From contig NZ_CP131935.1 of assembly GCF_030704305.1 (NCBI RefSeq), positions 3,286,001 through 3,350,000 of the forward strand: 64,000 bases of DNA. The letters run 5' to 3'. This DNA is from Massilia sp. R2A-15. GTDB lineage: Bacteria; Pseudomonadota; Gammaproteobacteria; Burkholderiales; Burkholderiaceae_D. Within the stretch, counting starts at the first letter, position 1. Each line of letters starts with the position of its first letter. The notes under the pieces were generated by a model. That model ran no database searches, was not told the origin of the DNA, and saw nothing but the letters and a program-made list of their open reading frames with translations. The translations under genes were made by a program, and so were the position numbers. Positions 46,422-55,157 of the stretch are shown one piece after another.

Positions 46422-47191
46422 TTATGCGCGCCTCCGAGATAGGCTTCGATCACAGCCGGATTCTTTTGTATGTCGGCTGGTAAGCCTTCGGCAATCGGTT
46501 TGCCGTATTCGAGCACGGTGATGCGGTCGCACAGGCCCATCATCAGCTTGACGTCGTGCTCGATCAGCAGCACGGTCTTGCCTTCGGCCTTGATCTTCAC
46601 CAGCAGCTCGCGCAGCGCCAGCTTTTCGGTCGCGTTCATGCCGGCGGCCGGCTCGTCCAGCGCCAGCAGCTGCGGGTCGGTCGCCAGCGCGCGCGCGATT
46701 TCCAGGCGGCGCTGGTCGCCGTAGGACAGGAATTTCGAGGTGCGGTTGGCAAACTGGCCGATGCCGACAAAGTCCAGCAGCTCCTGCGCGCGGGCGCGGA
46801 TCTGCGCCTCCTCGACGCGCGCCGCCTTGTGACGGAACACGGCGCCGAACACGCCCTGGTGCGAGCGCACGTGGCGCCCGACCATGACGTTTTCCAGCGC
46901 CGTCATCTCGCCAAACAGGCGGATGTTCTGAAAAGTGCGGGCGATGCCGGCCTTGGCCACTTCGTGCGGCGCGGACGGCGAATACGGCTTGCCGGCCAGT
47001 TCGAAGGTGCCGGTGTCGGGCTGGTACAGGCCGGTGATGACGTTGAAGAAGGTGGTCTTGCCGGCGCCGTTCGGGCCTATCAAGCCGTAGATCTGGCCCT
47101 TGGTGATCTTGATGCCGACGTCGGTCAGCGCCTGCAGGCCGCCGAAGCGCTTGTTCACGCCGGCGATGTTGAGAATGATCTGTTCGCTCAT
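46418..47191 (-). CDS. livG: Branched-chain amino acid ABC transporter ATPase LivG
   Basis: The 257-residue ATPase has Walker A GPNGAGKTTFFN (about 40), the LivG-type insertion with ENVMVGRH near 92, the signature LSYGDQRRLEIARAL (about 150) and Walker B LLALDEPAAGMN. I use the ATG at 47191 (MSEQIILN) preceded by GAGGA; the longer frame lacks a ribosome site. It forms the heterodimeric motor with LivF. Confidence 0.94.
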
Positions 47192-47214
47192 GTGGTAATC
47201 CTCGCGTCCGGCCA

Positions 47215-48423
47215 TCAGGCCGGGAACGCTTCGCCCTTGTTGGTTTCAGCGGCTTCGGGCCGGTCTTCGTGTTTCGGCGACGGCCACAGGCCGGCCGGGC
47301 GGTTCAGCATGATCAGCACCAGCGCCAGGCCGTACAGCAGCTGGCGCAGCACTTCGGACTCGATCACGACCTTGCCGAAGACGGCCATCTGGACCGGCTC
47401 GACCACGTGGCGCAGCACTTCCGGCAGCGCCGCGAGCAGCACGCCGCCCATAATCACGCCCGGGATGTGGCCGATGCCGCCCAGCACCACCATTGCCAGC
47501 ACGGCGATCGACTCGGTCAGCGAGAACGACTCGGGCGAGACGAAGCCCTGGAAGGACGCGAACATGGCGCCGGCGACGCCGCCGAACGAGGCGCCCATCG
47601 AGAACGCCAGCAGCTTGATGTTGCGGGTGTTGATGCCCATCGCCTTGGCGGCGATTTCGTCTTCGCGGATCGCCACCCAGGCGCGGCCCAGGCGCGAGTG
47701 CTGCAGTCGCGTGGTGACGAACACGATCGCGATGCACAGCAGCAGGAACAGGAAGTAGTAGGCGTTCACCGACGGCATCGAGAAGCCGCCCAGCACCACG
47801 TTGGCGCGCGAGCCCGGCTCGCCTGCCAGGTTGACCGCGAAGATCCGGATCGGGTCGATCAGGTTGATGCCTTGCGGGCCGTTGGTGAAGTTGATCGGAT
47901 CGTTCAGGTTGTTCATGAAGATGCGGATGATCTCGCCGAAACCGAGCGTGACGATCGCCAGGTAGTCGCCGCGCAGCTTCAGGGTCGGCGCGCCGAGCAA
48001 GGCGCCGAACAGGCCGGCCACCATCGCCGCCAGCGGCACGATGATCCACACCGACAGGTGGATGCCGTTCTGCACGATGTCCGGACCCATCATCGTCACC
48101 AGCGCGTTGCCCAGCGCCGGGTTGTAGTTGACCACCGATTCGAGCAGCTGGGCGAACTGCGGCGAGGCCAGCAGGCCGGTCAGGTAGGCGCCGACCGCGA
48201 AGAACGCGATGTAGCCGAGGTCGAGCAGGCCGGCGAAGCCGACCACGATATTCAGTCCCAGCGCCAGCATGATGTACAGCAGCGCGATGTCGATGATGCG
48301 GACCCACGAGTTGCCGAACTGGGCGGCGAAGAACGGGAAGATGATCAGGCCGATCAGCAGGATGCCCATGCTGGCATACGCCTTGCGCGGATTTTCCTCG
48401 ACGTTGAAATTAAGCAGTGCCAT
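47215..48423 (-). CDS. livM: Branched-chain amino acid ABC transporter permease LivM
   Basis: The 402-residue permease has about ten helices, LGLNIVVGFAGLLDLGYIAFFAVGAYL (split near 57-83) and the coupling region RLGRAWVAIREDEIAAKAMGIN near 268. The start is the ATG at 48423 (MALLNFNVEENP) with GGGAGAA; the frame runs open a further 300 bases upstream over livH but that part is a shadow. The hydrophilic tail after residue 380 (KHEDRPEAAETNKGEAFPA) is unremarkable. Confidence 0.93.
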   Translation of the reverse strand: MALLNFNVEENPRKAYASMGILLIGLIIFPFFAAQFGNSWVRIIDIALLYIMLALGLNIVVGFAGLLDLGYIAFFAVGAYLTGLLASPQFAQLLESVVNYNPALGNALVTMMGPDIVQNGIHLSVWIIVPLAAMVAGLFGALLGAPTLKLRGDYLAIVTLGFGEIIRIFMNNLNDPINFTNGPQGINLIDPIRIFAVNLAGEPGSRANVVLGGFSMPSVNAYYFLFLLLCIAIVFVTTRLQHSRLGRAWVAIREDEIAAKAMGINTRNIKLLAFSMGASFGGVAGAMFASFQGFVSPESFSLTESIAVLAMVVLGGIGHIPGVIMGGVLLAALPEVLRHVVEPVQMAVFGKVVIESEVLRQLLYGLALVLIMLNRPAGLWPSPKHEDRPEAAETNKGEAFPA

Positions 48424-48437
48424 GTTGGTTCTCCCGT

Positions 48438-49367
48438 TCAGGCGCGGTCGGCCACGCGTTCGCCCATGATGCCGGACGGCCGGATCGTGAGGACAATGAT
48501 GAGCACCACGAAGGCGAAGATGTCCTGGTAGTGGCTGCCGAGGAAGCCGCCGGTCAGGTCGCCGATGTAACCGGCGCCCAGGCTCTCGATGATGCCGAGC
48601 AGGATGCCGCCGACCATCGCGCCGTAGATGTTGCCGATGCCGCCCAGCACCGCGGCGCAGAACGCCTTCAGGCCAGGCAGGGTGCCCATCGCAAACGCGA
48701 TCGACGCGTAGTTGGCGCCCCACATCACGCCGGCGACGGCCGCCAGCGCGGCGCCGATGGCGAAGGTGGCGACGATCACCATGTTCGAATCGACACCCAT
48801 CAGGCCGGCGACGCGCGGGTTTTCAGCCACGGCGCGCATGGCCCGGCCCATCTTGGTTTTTTCCACCAGGTACACCAGGCCGACCATCGCCAGCGCGGCC
48901 AGCACCAGCAGCAGCAGCTGGGTCTGCGAAATCAGGGCGCCGCCAATCATGATCGGCTCGGTCGCCAGCAATTGCGGGAAAGGCAGCGGGCTGCGGCCCC
49001 AGATCATCATCGCGAAGGTCTGCAGCAGGATCGACACGCCGATCGCGGTGATCAGCGGGGCGAGCCGCGGCGCGTTGCGCAGGCGGCGGTAGGCGACCCG
49101 TTCGATGATGATATTCACCAGGATGCAGGCGGGAATCGCGCCGGCAATCGCGATGAACAGGTCAACGTAGCCAGGCAGGCCGGGCACGAAGGTTTCGAGG
49201 AGTTTCAGGATGGTCAGGCCGACCATCGCGCCGATCATCAGCACGTCGCCGTGGGCGAAGTTAATCAGGTTCAGCACACCGTACACCATCGTGTAGCCCA
49301 GCGCGATCAGGGCGTACATGCTGCCCAGCACCAGACCGTTGATGATCTGTTGGATAAAAGTATCCAT
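48438..49367 (-). CDS. livH: Branched-chain amino acid ABC transporter permease LivH
   Basis: The 309-residue permease has eight or more helices, with LVLGSMYALIALGYTMVYGVLNLINFAHGD (split near 12-41) and TKMGRAMRAVAENPRVAGLMGVD near 190. It is the first gene of livHMGF. The periplasmic binding protein gene (livK/livJ) normally just upstream is absent, and a terminator-like hairpin sits in its leader. Confidence 0.93.
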   Translation of the reverse strand: MDTFIQQIINGLVLGSMYALIALGYTMVYGVLNLINFAHGDVLMIGAMVGLTILKLLETFVPGLPGYVDLFIAIAGAIPACILVNIIIERVAYRRLRNAPRLAPLITAIGVSILLQTFAMMIWGRSPLPFPQLLATEPIMIGGALISQTQLLLLVLAALAMVGLVYLVEKTKMGRAMRAVAENPRVAGLMGVDSNMVIVATFAIGAALAAVAGVMWGANYASIAFAMGTLPGLKAFCAAVLGGIGNIYGAMVGGILLGIIESLGAGYIGDLTGGFLGSHYQDIFAFVVLIIVLTIRPSGIMGERVADRA

Positions 49368-49397
49368 TAATAGTTGTCTCTTTCTTTTAGTTCTAAC

Positions 49398-49431
49398 AAA
49401 AACGGCACCCGGGGTGTCCCCCGAGGTGCCG
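49398..49431 (-). terminator. Terminator-like hairpin in the livH leader
   Basis: On the minus strand, outer arms CGGCACC/GGTGCCG with an inner GGGG/CCCC pairing are followed by TTTTTGTT. It ends only about 30 bases before the livH ATG, so livH transcripts must read through it or start in a very short space. Confidence 0.75.
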
Positions 49432-49643
49432 CTCCTGGCCTGCGCCGTCGTTCACAAACTCCATCATTGCCAACCCAGCGCAACGCAAGGTGTTACATGG
49501 TCGTACCGCGACCGCGCATGGTATGCGCCGTCCGAGCGCAGCAATGATAGCGAAGTTTTGAAAAAACTAATATCGGGAAATTGCATGTCCCCCGAATTTT
49601 ATTTGCATGTACATATAGAACTTGCGTCTATGACCTTTGATTG
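49432..49643. other. Non-coding leader between ispH and livH
   Basis: About 210 bases with no convincing gene. On the minus strand a TATCAT (near 49544) could be a -10, but no matching -35 is clear. This must hold the livHMGF promoter unless transcription continues from ispH. Confidence 0.4.
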
Positions 49644-49741
49644 ACGCTCCTGCGTAGGCAAAAGCCTATGCTTCGCCTGAACATAGTCAGCTTAGGTTCC
49701 TGCCTGCGCGGGAAGTCATTCCCGCCAATGGCGGGAATGAC
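49644..49741. repeat. Family A repeat, copy 4, with a nested palindrome
   Basis: The outer half-units are degenerate (GCTCCTGCG at the left). The right half is followed by a perfect nested palindrome at 49715-49741 with arms GTCATTCCCGCC/GGCGGGAATGAC, the widespread type seen in Neisseria dRS3 and similar elements. It ends four bases before the ispH stop. Confidence 0.75.
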
Positions 49742-49744
49742 GGC

Positions 49745-50689
49745 CTAGGCTTGTGGCTTGGCGCCGTCCAGGCCCTTCGGCAACGGGAAGGTGACGTGTT
49801 CCTCGACGCCGTCCAGGGTGCGCACGCTCTTCGCGCCCAGTTCCTTCAGGCGGTCGATCACGGCCTGCACCAGCACTTCCGGGGCAGAGGCGCCGGCCGT
49901 GACGCCGATCCGCAGCTTGCCTTCGAGCCACTTCGGATCGATTTGCGAGGCGTTGTCGATCATGTAGGCCGGCGTACCCTTCTTTTCGGCCACTTCGCGC
50001 AGGCGGTTCGAGTTCGAGCTGTTCGGGCTGCCGACGACGATCACCAGTTCCACCTGCGGCGCCATGAACTTCACGGCTTCCTGGCGGTTGGTGGTGGCGT
50101 AGCAGATGTCGCCCTTCTTCGGCTCGATGATGTTCGGGAACCGCGCTTTCAGGGCGGCGATGACTTCGGCCGTGTCGTCCACCGACAGCGTGGTTTGCGA
50201 CACATAGGCCAGCTGGTCCGGATTGGCGACCTGCAGGCCGGCGACATCGGCGACGGTTTCGACCAGGTGCATGCCCTCCTCGGCCTGGCCCATCGTGCCT
50301 TCGACCTCGGGGTGGCCGTCGTGGCCGATCATCACCACCTCGCAGCCCTGCTTGCGCATCTTGGACACTTCGACGTGCACCTTGGTCACCAGCGGACAGG
50401 TGGCGTCGAAAATCGACAGGCCGCGCGCGGCAGCCTCGGCGCGCACCGACTTCGGCACGCCGTGGGCGGAAAACACCAGCGTGTGCCCGGCCGGGACGTC
50501 ATCGAGGTCTTCGATGAAGATTGCGCCTTTTGCGCGCAGATCGGCGACGACGTAAGCATTGTGGACGATTTCGTGGCGCACGTAGATCGGCGCGCCGAAC
50601 TGCTGCAGGGCGCGTTCGACGATTTCGATGGCGCGGTCGACGCCGGCGCAGAAACCGCGCGGCTGGGCTAGGAGAATTTCGCTGTCCAT
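49745..50689 (-). CDS. ispH: 4-hydroxy-3-methylbut-2-enyl diphosphate reductase
   Basis: IspH (LytB) is the 4Fe-4S enzyme making isopentenyl and dimethylallyl diphosphate in the last step of the MEP pathway. The 314 residues have the three cluster Cys in [11 protein letters not shown] (about 13), [12 protein letters not shown] (about 96) and [10 protein letters not shown] (about 195), the catalytic Glu/His segments and [12 protein letters not shown] use the ATG at 50689 with AGGA upstream; a GTG at 50704 would add five residues. It overlaps closely with the end of fkpB, the conserved pairing. Confidence 0.96.
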   Translation of the reverse strand: MDSEILLAQPRGFCAGVDRAIEIVERALQQFGAPIYVRHEIVHNAYVVADLRAKGAIFIEDLDDVPAGHTLVFSAHGVPKSVRAEAAARGLSIFDATCPLVTKVHVEVSKMRKQGCEVVMIGHDGHPEVEGTMGQAEEGMHLVETVADVAGLQVANPDQLAYVSQTTLSVDDTAEVIAALKARFPNIIEPKKGDICYATTNRQEAVKFMAPQVELVIVVGSPNSSNSNRLREVAEKKGTPAYMIDNASQIDPKWLEGKLRIGVTAGASAPEVLVQAVIDRLKELGAKSVRTLDGVEEHVTFPLPKGLDGAKPQA

Positions 50690-50700
50690 GGGAGTCCTGT

Positions 50701-51156
50701 TCACAACACGGAAATCAGTTTCACTTCAAACAGCAACGGCTTGCCGGCCAGCGGATGGTTGAAGTCGAAGATGGCGCCGCTGTCGGTGAATTCGCGCAGC
50801 ACGCCGGCGAAGCGGCCGCCGCCCGGCGCGGCGAAATCGACCAGGTCGCCGACCTGGTATTCGGCGCCCGGCGCGGAATTGTCGTCGAGAGTGGCGCGCG
50901 ACACGGCCTGGATCATGTCCGGGTTGCGCTCGCCGAAGCCTTCGCCGGCGGCCAGCTGAAAGGTCTGGTGGGCGCCTTCGGCCATGCCGAGCAGGCGCTG
51001 CTCGAGGAAGGGCGCGAGCTGGCCCTGGCCCAGCATCAGGGTGGCGGGATTTCCGGCAAAGGTAGTGACGATATCAGTACCGTCCGCGGTGGCGAGCCGA
51101 TAATGCAGGGTGAGGTAGGCCGAGTCGGTGACGACGGCTGGAGACGCTTGGGTCAT
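50701..51156 (-). CDS. fkpB: FKBP-type peptidyl-prolyl isomerase (SlpA/FkpB)
   Basis: The 151-residue small FKBP has an inserted flap domain, with [19 protein letters not shown] (about 15), [16 protein letters not shown], and the C-terminal [15 protein letters not shown]. It catalyses proline isomerisation and acts as a chaperone. The start is the ATG at 51156 (MTQASPAVV); the open frame to 51195 is unsupported. It ends 11 bases before the ispH ATG, as in E. coli. Confidence 0.92.
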   Translation of the reverse strand: MTQASPAVVTDSAYLTLHYRLATADGTDIVTTFAGNPATLMLGQGQLAPFLEQRLLGMAEGAHQTFQLAAGEGFGERNPDMIQAVSRATLDDNSAPGAEYQVGDLVDFAAPGGGRFAGVLREFTDSGAIFDFNHPLAGKPLLFEVKLISVL

Positions 51157-51250
51157 GGTGTTGGTTCTGGCGTGCAAACCGATATTGTAAGCCACTGGGC
51201 CAGTTCCGGCTCAAGCGGGCAAAATACTTGACTAATCAACTATCTGAGCT

Positions 51251-51320
51251 GTCGCTCCTGCGAAGGCAGCAGCCCATGCTGAGCATATTCAGTATAGGTT
51301 CCTGCCTCCGCAGGAACGAC
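51251..51320. repeat. Family A palindromic repeat, copy 5
   Basis: Half-units with arms GCTCCTGCG and CGCAGGAACGAC surround a 24-base spacer. Unlike the other copies it lies in a divergent 5' region, 29 bases before radC. Confidence 0.8.
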
Positions 51321-51348
51321 GGTCTTGGGGCGAGAGGTACTTTGAACG

Positions 51349-52023
51349 ATGGGAATCAACCACTGGCCCGCCCAGCAGCGCCCGCGCGAGCGCCTGATCG
51401 CCGACGGCGCCCGCTCGCTGTCGAATGCCGAACTGCTGGCGGTATTCCTGCGCGTCGGCGTCCAGGGCATGGACGCGGTCCAGCTCGGCGACAATCTGCT
51501 CAAGCACTTCGGCTCGATCAACGCCCTGTTCAACGCCAGCCTGGCCGAATTCTCCGGGCTGCACGGGCTCGGGCCGGCCAAGTTCGCCCAGTTGCAGGCG
51601 GTGATGGAGCTGGCCCAGCGCGCCATCGGCGAACAGCTGCAGGCGGGCCACGCGCTCGGCTCGCCCGAAGCGGTCAAGCTCTACCTGCGCATGAAGATGA
51701 GCCAGCAAACCCACGAATCCTTCGTGGTGTTGTTTTTGGACGTCAAAAACCGCCTGATCGCCTGCGAGGAAATGTTTCGCGGCACCCTCACCCACACCAG
51801 CGTCTATCCGCGCGAAGTGGTCAAGGCGGCGCTGAAACACAACGCGGCCGGCCTGATGCTGGCGCACAACCATCCGTCCGGCACGCCCGAGCCGAGCGAG
51901 TCCGACCTGCTGCTCACGCGCGCGCTGGTGCAGGCGCTGGCCCTGGTGGACGTGCGCATCCTCGACCATTTCGTCGTGGCCGGCCCGCAGGTTCATTCAT
52001 TTGCGGAACATGGTCAAATCTAG
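51349..52023 (+). CDS. radC: RadC family JAMM/MPN protein
   Basis: The 224-residue protein has an N-terminal helix-hairpin-helix-like part (GLGPAKFAQLQAVMELAQR, about 75-93) and a C-terminal JAB1/MPN metalloprotease-like domain with the zinc motif HNHPSGTPEPSESD (about 171-184) and an upstream Glu. Despite the name, a DNA repair role is not supported in E. coli; the activity is unknown. GAGAGG precedes the ATG. It may share read-through with rpmB downstream. Confidence 0.92.
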   Translation: MGINHWPAQQRPRERLIADGARSLSNAELLAVFLRVGVQGMDAVQLGDNLLKHFGSINALFNASLAEFSGLHGLGPAKFAQLQAVMELAQRAIGEQLQAGHALGSPEAVKLYLRMKMSQQTHESFVVLFLDVKNRLIACEEMFRGTLTHTSVYPREVVKAALKHNAAGLMLAHNHPSGTPEPSESDLLLTRALVQALALVDVRILDHFVVAGPQVHSFAEHGQI

Positions 52024-52081
52024 CCCGCTCAATTGTTAAATTTCGCGAATAGCGCAAGACACAATTGTTTTTCACAAGTGA

Positions 52082-52111
52082 TTGATTTCGCGATGCTTTT
52101 CACGCTATACT
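52082..52111 (+). promoter_or_regulatory. Promoter of rpmB-rpmG
   Basis: TTGATT and TATACT are separated by 18 bases, giving a start near 52118 and a leader of about 36 bases. The surrounding sequence is AT-rich, as usual for ribosomal protein promoters. Confidence 0.75.
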
Positions 52112-52153
52112 CTCGTTTTTCCCGATTGCGGAAGTTTACTGAAGGAGTGCGCT

Positions 52154-52390
52154 ATGGCACGTGTTTGCCAAGTAACTGGCAAGGGTCCGATGGTTGGCAA
52201 CAACGTCTCCCACGCTAACAACAAAACGAAACGTCGTTTCCTGCCTAACTTGCAGAACCGTCGTATCTACGTGGAATCGGAAAACCGCTGGGTCTCCCTG
52301 CGCTTGTCCAACGCCGGTCTGCGCGTCATCGACAAAGTCGGCATCGATGCCGTCCTGGTCGACATGCGCGCCCGTGGCGAAAAAGTTTAA
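52154..52390 (+). CDS. rpmB: Ribosomal protein bL28
   Basis: The 78-residue basic protein of the large subunit begins [21 protein letters not shown] and contains [21 protein letters not shown] precedes the ATG at 52154. rpmG follows after 13 bases, the conserved pairing. It lacks the four-Cys zinc form (only Cys5 is present). Confidence 0.97.
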   Translation: MARVCQVTGKGPMVGNNVSHANNKTKRRFLPNLQNRRIYVESENRWVSLRLSNAGLRVIDKVGIDAVLVDMRARGEKV

Positions 52391-52403
52391 TTAGGGAGCT
52401 ATC

Positions 52404-52571
52404 ATGGCAAAAACTGGCCGCGACAAAATCAAGCTGGAATCGACCGCAGGTACGGGTCACTTCTACACCACCGACAAGAACAAGCGCACGATGCCTGCCA
52501 AAATGGAGATCATGAAGTTCGATCCGAAGGCACGTAAGCATGTCATGTACAAAGAAACCAAGATCAAGTAA
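52404..52571 (+). CDS. rpmG: Ribosomal protein bL33
   Basis: The 55-residue protein reads [20 protein letters not shown] at the start and ends [14 protein letters not shown]. It has no Cys, so it is the zinc-independent form. AGGGAG precedes the ATG. It is too short for many gene finders but the match to bL33 is clear. A terminator follows. Confidence 0.96.
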   Translation: MAKTGRDKIKLESTAGTGHFYTTDKNKRTMPAKMEIMKFDPKARKHVMYKETKIK

Positions 52572-52592
52572 TCCGGTCTCGCTTTCCTGAAG

Positions 52593-52624
52593 AAGCCGCC
52601 CACGCAAGTGCGCGGCTTTTTTGT
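52593..52624 (+). terminator. Intrinsic terminator of rpmB-rpmG
   Basis: Stem AAGCCGC/GCGGCTT with a 12-base loop, followed by TTTTTTG. Confidence 0.85.
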
Positions 52625-52753
52625 TTGTTGTAAATCGTCTCACTGTAATGCAATAAACATAATATTTGCAATGAAACAGGCATATCCTTGTCAGCACGCG
52701 CGGACTCATCAGTCCTGGTCGCGTATCCACCACTGACGATATGAAGGATCATC

Positions 52754-55156
52754 ATGACTTGTATTCGTGCAGCAATGCGGCTCGGAGCATTGTGCTTCGC
52801 GGCCGGGACGATGGCGCTGGCCGGGGCGCAAACCGCCACCGACGACAGCGGCTATCGCAGCGCCCAAGACTTCCGTATGTTCCAGGCTGCCGGCGGCGGC
52901 GAGGAACAGCATCCCACCGTAATCGGCAGGCTGGAATGGCAAAAGGCGCGCTTTGGCACGCTGCCCTCCGATTTTGGACAGCGCATGGTGCAGGAATGGT
53001 CGCGCCAGCGCAGCACCTATCCGCAACTCGCACCGGGCGCCGCGGCGCCGAACGGCGTGCCGGTCTGGCAATCGATCGGGCCGACACGCGCCAACAAGAC
53101 GCAGAACGACATCCAGCTCAGTGTCACCGACAGCGGGCGCCTGCGCACCATTCTGCCGCATCCGACCGATCCGAACACGGTCTACCTGCTGTCGTCGAGC
53201 GGCGGGATGTGGAAGACCAGCAACTTCGAAGCGCCCTATCCGACCTGGCTGCCGATCACCGACAAGGTCATCACCACCAGCGGCGGCGCGGCGGCGATGG
53301 GACGCGATCCGCAGACCCTGTACTACGGCACGGGCGATCCGTTCGACGGCATTCCCCTCGTCGGCGGCGCAATGCTCAAGACCACCGACGGCGGCAACAG
53401 CTGGTCGCCATTCACCTTCCTCGGCAATTCGGGCATGGTGCTTGACGTCAAGGTCGATATGCGCGGCGCGAAGGACATGGTGCTGGTGGCCACCGACAGC
53501 GGCATCTACCGGTCCGACGACGGCGGCAGCCATTACACCAATGTGCTCAACGGCGGGCGGGTCTGGAGCCTGGCGCGCAGCAGCATCGGCTGGCTGGCGA
53601 CGGTCGCCAGCGGCGGCTATTACGATCCGGCCACGCTGTACGTGTCGGCCGACGGCAGCAGCTGGGCGCCGATCGCCGCCACCAACATGACGGGTGGCGC
53701 CGGCCGCATCACCCTGGGCATCGGTGCGCCTGGCGACGCGGTGGTCTACGCCTACGTCGCCAACTCGTGCAGAACGACGTGCGACCAGAAGGACTTGTAC
53801 CGTTCGGCCGACGGCGGCTACAGCTGGACCGCGCTGGGCTTGCACACCAAGGCGCCGGTCAATCCGAATGAAGAAAATCCGACCATGGACCTGATGGGAG
53901 GCCAGGGATTCTACAACCACATGATCGTCGTCGATCCCACCGATGCCACGCGCAACACGGTGTACCTGGGCGGCCAGCTGAACACCGGCAAGACCACCGA
54001 CGGCGGCCGCAGCTGGCGCCTGCTGAGCAACTGGCTCGGCCAGTTCGGCCTGGGCTACGTGCACGCCGATCACCATACCGCGGTAATTTCGATGGCTGGC
54101 GGCAAGAAGCGCGTCATGTTCGGCACCGACGGCGGCCTGTTCGTCAGCAAGGACGAAGGCGCCAGCTGGAGCGACCAGAAAAACGTCGGCCTGGTCGATC
54201 ACCTGATCTATTCGATGGCGACCTCGGGCGCCGATCCGAAGAGCGTGCTGATCGGCCTGCAGGACAACGGCACCCGTATCCGCTCAGGCAACACTGGCGT
54301 CTTCAACCAAAGCTTCGGCGGCGACGGCTTCGGCGTGGGATGGAGCCAGGCGGCCGGCAACACGGCGCTGGGCAGCTATGTCTACGGCTACATCTATTCC
54401 GCGCACAAGGATCCGAACATCCAGAAGAAATGGACCGATCCGGCGTTCGACCCGGCGACCTGCAGCTACAATGGCATCAACGCCTGCAACGCGTATTTCG
54501 TCACGCCGATCGCCACGCCGAGCGCGGCAGCCGATCCTGTGGGCAGCACCTACTTCACCAACACCGCCAGCCTGATCTACCGCACCGACAATGCCGGCGC
54601 ATCATGGCGTCCTATCTTCGCGGGCAGCACCACGGCGACCTACATCCGCGGCAGTTCGCACAGCGTGTCGGTCAGCCCCGTGGACCTGAACCACGTGGCG
54701 GCCGTGTCGACCGGCGGCAGGATCCTGATCACCAGCGACGGCGGCGCGAGCTGGAAGCTGCGCAGCAACATCGTCGCGGGTTACGCCGGTTTCAACAGCA
54801 ACATCGCCTACGCCAATAATTCGGTGCTGTATGTGGCGTCGGAAAATCCGGGCGGCCAGTCGGTGTGGGTGGTGAAGTCCACCGACGGCGGCGTTACGTG
54901 GGCGCCGGCCAGCACCGGCTTGCCGAATGTCCCGATCCAGCGCCTGCTCGCCGCGCCGAACGACCTGAGCGGCAACACGGTGTATGCCGCAACCTGGCTG
55001 GGCGTGTACCGCACCACCAACGGCGGCGCCAGCTGGACCCAGTTCGGCGCCGGCCTGCCGACGGTGCAGGTCAGCGACCTGTACATGCCGCGCGACGGCT
55101 CATTCCTGCGCGCGTCCACCTACGGCCGCGGCGTCTGGGATATCTCCACGCGCTGA
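52754..55156 (+). CDS. Secreted multi-Asp-box (BNR/VPS10-like) protein
   Basis: The 800-residue protein has a signal peptide (about 1-25, ending ALAGAQ) and then beta-propeller blades carrying Asp-box motifs of the form S/T-x-D-x-G-x-x-W: TTDGGNSW, RSADGGYSW, TTDGGRSW, SKDEGASW, RTDNAGASW, TSDGGASW, STDGGVTW and TTNGGASW. This matches the sortilin-like glycosyl hydrolase superfamily that includes xyloglucanases (GH74) and many uncharacterised exported propellers. No catalytic pair can be assigned by eye. The gene stands alone between rpmG and the convergent acylase. Confidence 0.85.
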   Translation: MTCIRAAMRLGALCFAAGTMALAGAQTATDDSGYRSAQDFRMFQAAGGGEEQHPTVIGRLEWQKARFGTLPSDFGQRMVQEWSRQRSTYPQLAPGAAAPNGVPVWQSIGPTRANKTQNDIQLSVTDSGRLRTILPHPTDPNTVYLLSSSGGMWKTSNFEAPYPTWLPITDKVITTSGGAAAMGRDPQTLYYGTGDPFDGIPLVGGAMLKTTDGGNSWSPFTFLGNSGMVLDVKVDMRGAKDMVLVATDSGIYRSDDGGSHYTNVLNGGRVWSLARSSIGWLATVASGGYYDPATLYVSADGSSWAPIAATNMTGGAGRITLGIGAPGDAVVYAYVANSCRTTCDQKDLYRSADGGYSWTALGLHTKAPVNPNEENPTMDLMGGQGFYNHMIVVDPTDATRNTVYLGGQLNTGKTTDGGRSWRLLSNWLGQFGLGYVHADHHTAVISMAGGKKRVMFGTDGGLFVSKDEGASWSDQKNVGLVDHLIYSMATSGADPKSVLIGLQDNGTRIRSGNTGVFNQSFGGDGFGVGWSQAAGNTALGSYVYGYIYSAHKDPNIQKKWTDPAFDPATCSYNGINACNAYFVTPIATPSAAADPVGSTYFTNTASLIYRTDNAGASWRPIFAGSTTATYIRGSSHSVSVSPVDLNHVAAVSTGGRILITSDGGASWKLRSNIVAGYAGFNSNIAYANNSVLYVASENPGGQSVWVVKSTDGGVTWAPASTGLPNVPIQRLLAAPNDLSGNTVYAATWLGVYRTTNGGASWTQFGAGLPTVQVSDLYMPRDGSFLRASTYGRGVWDISTR

Positions 55157-55157
55157 C

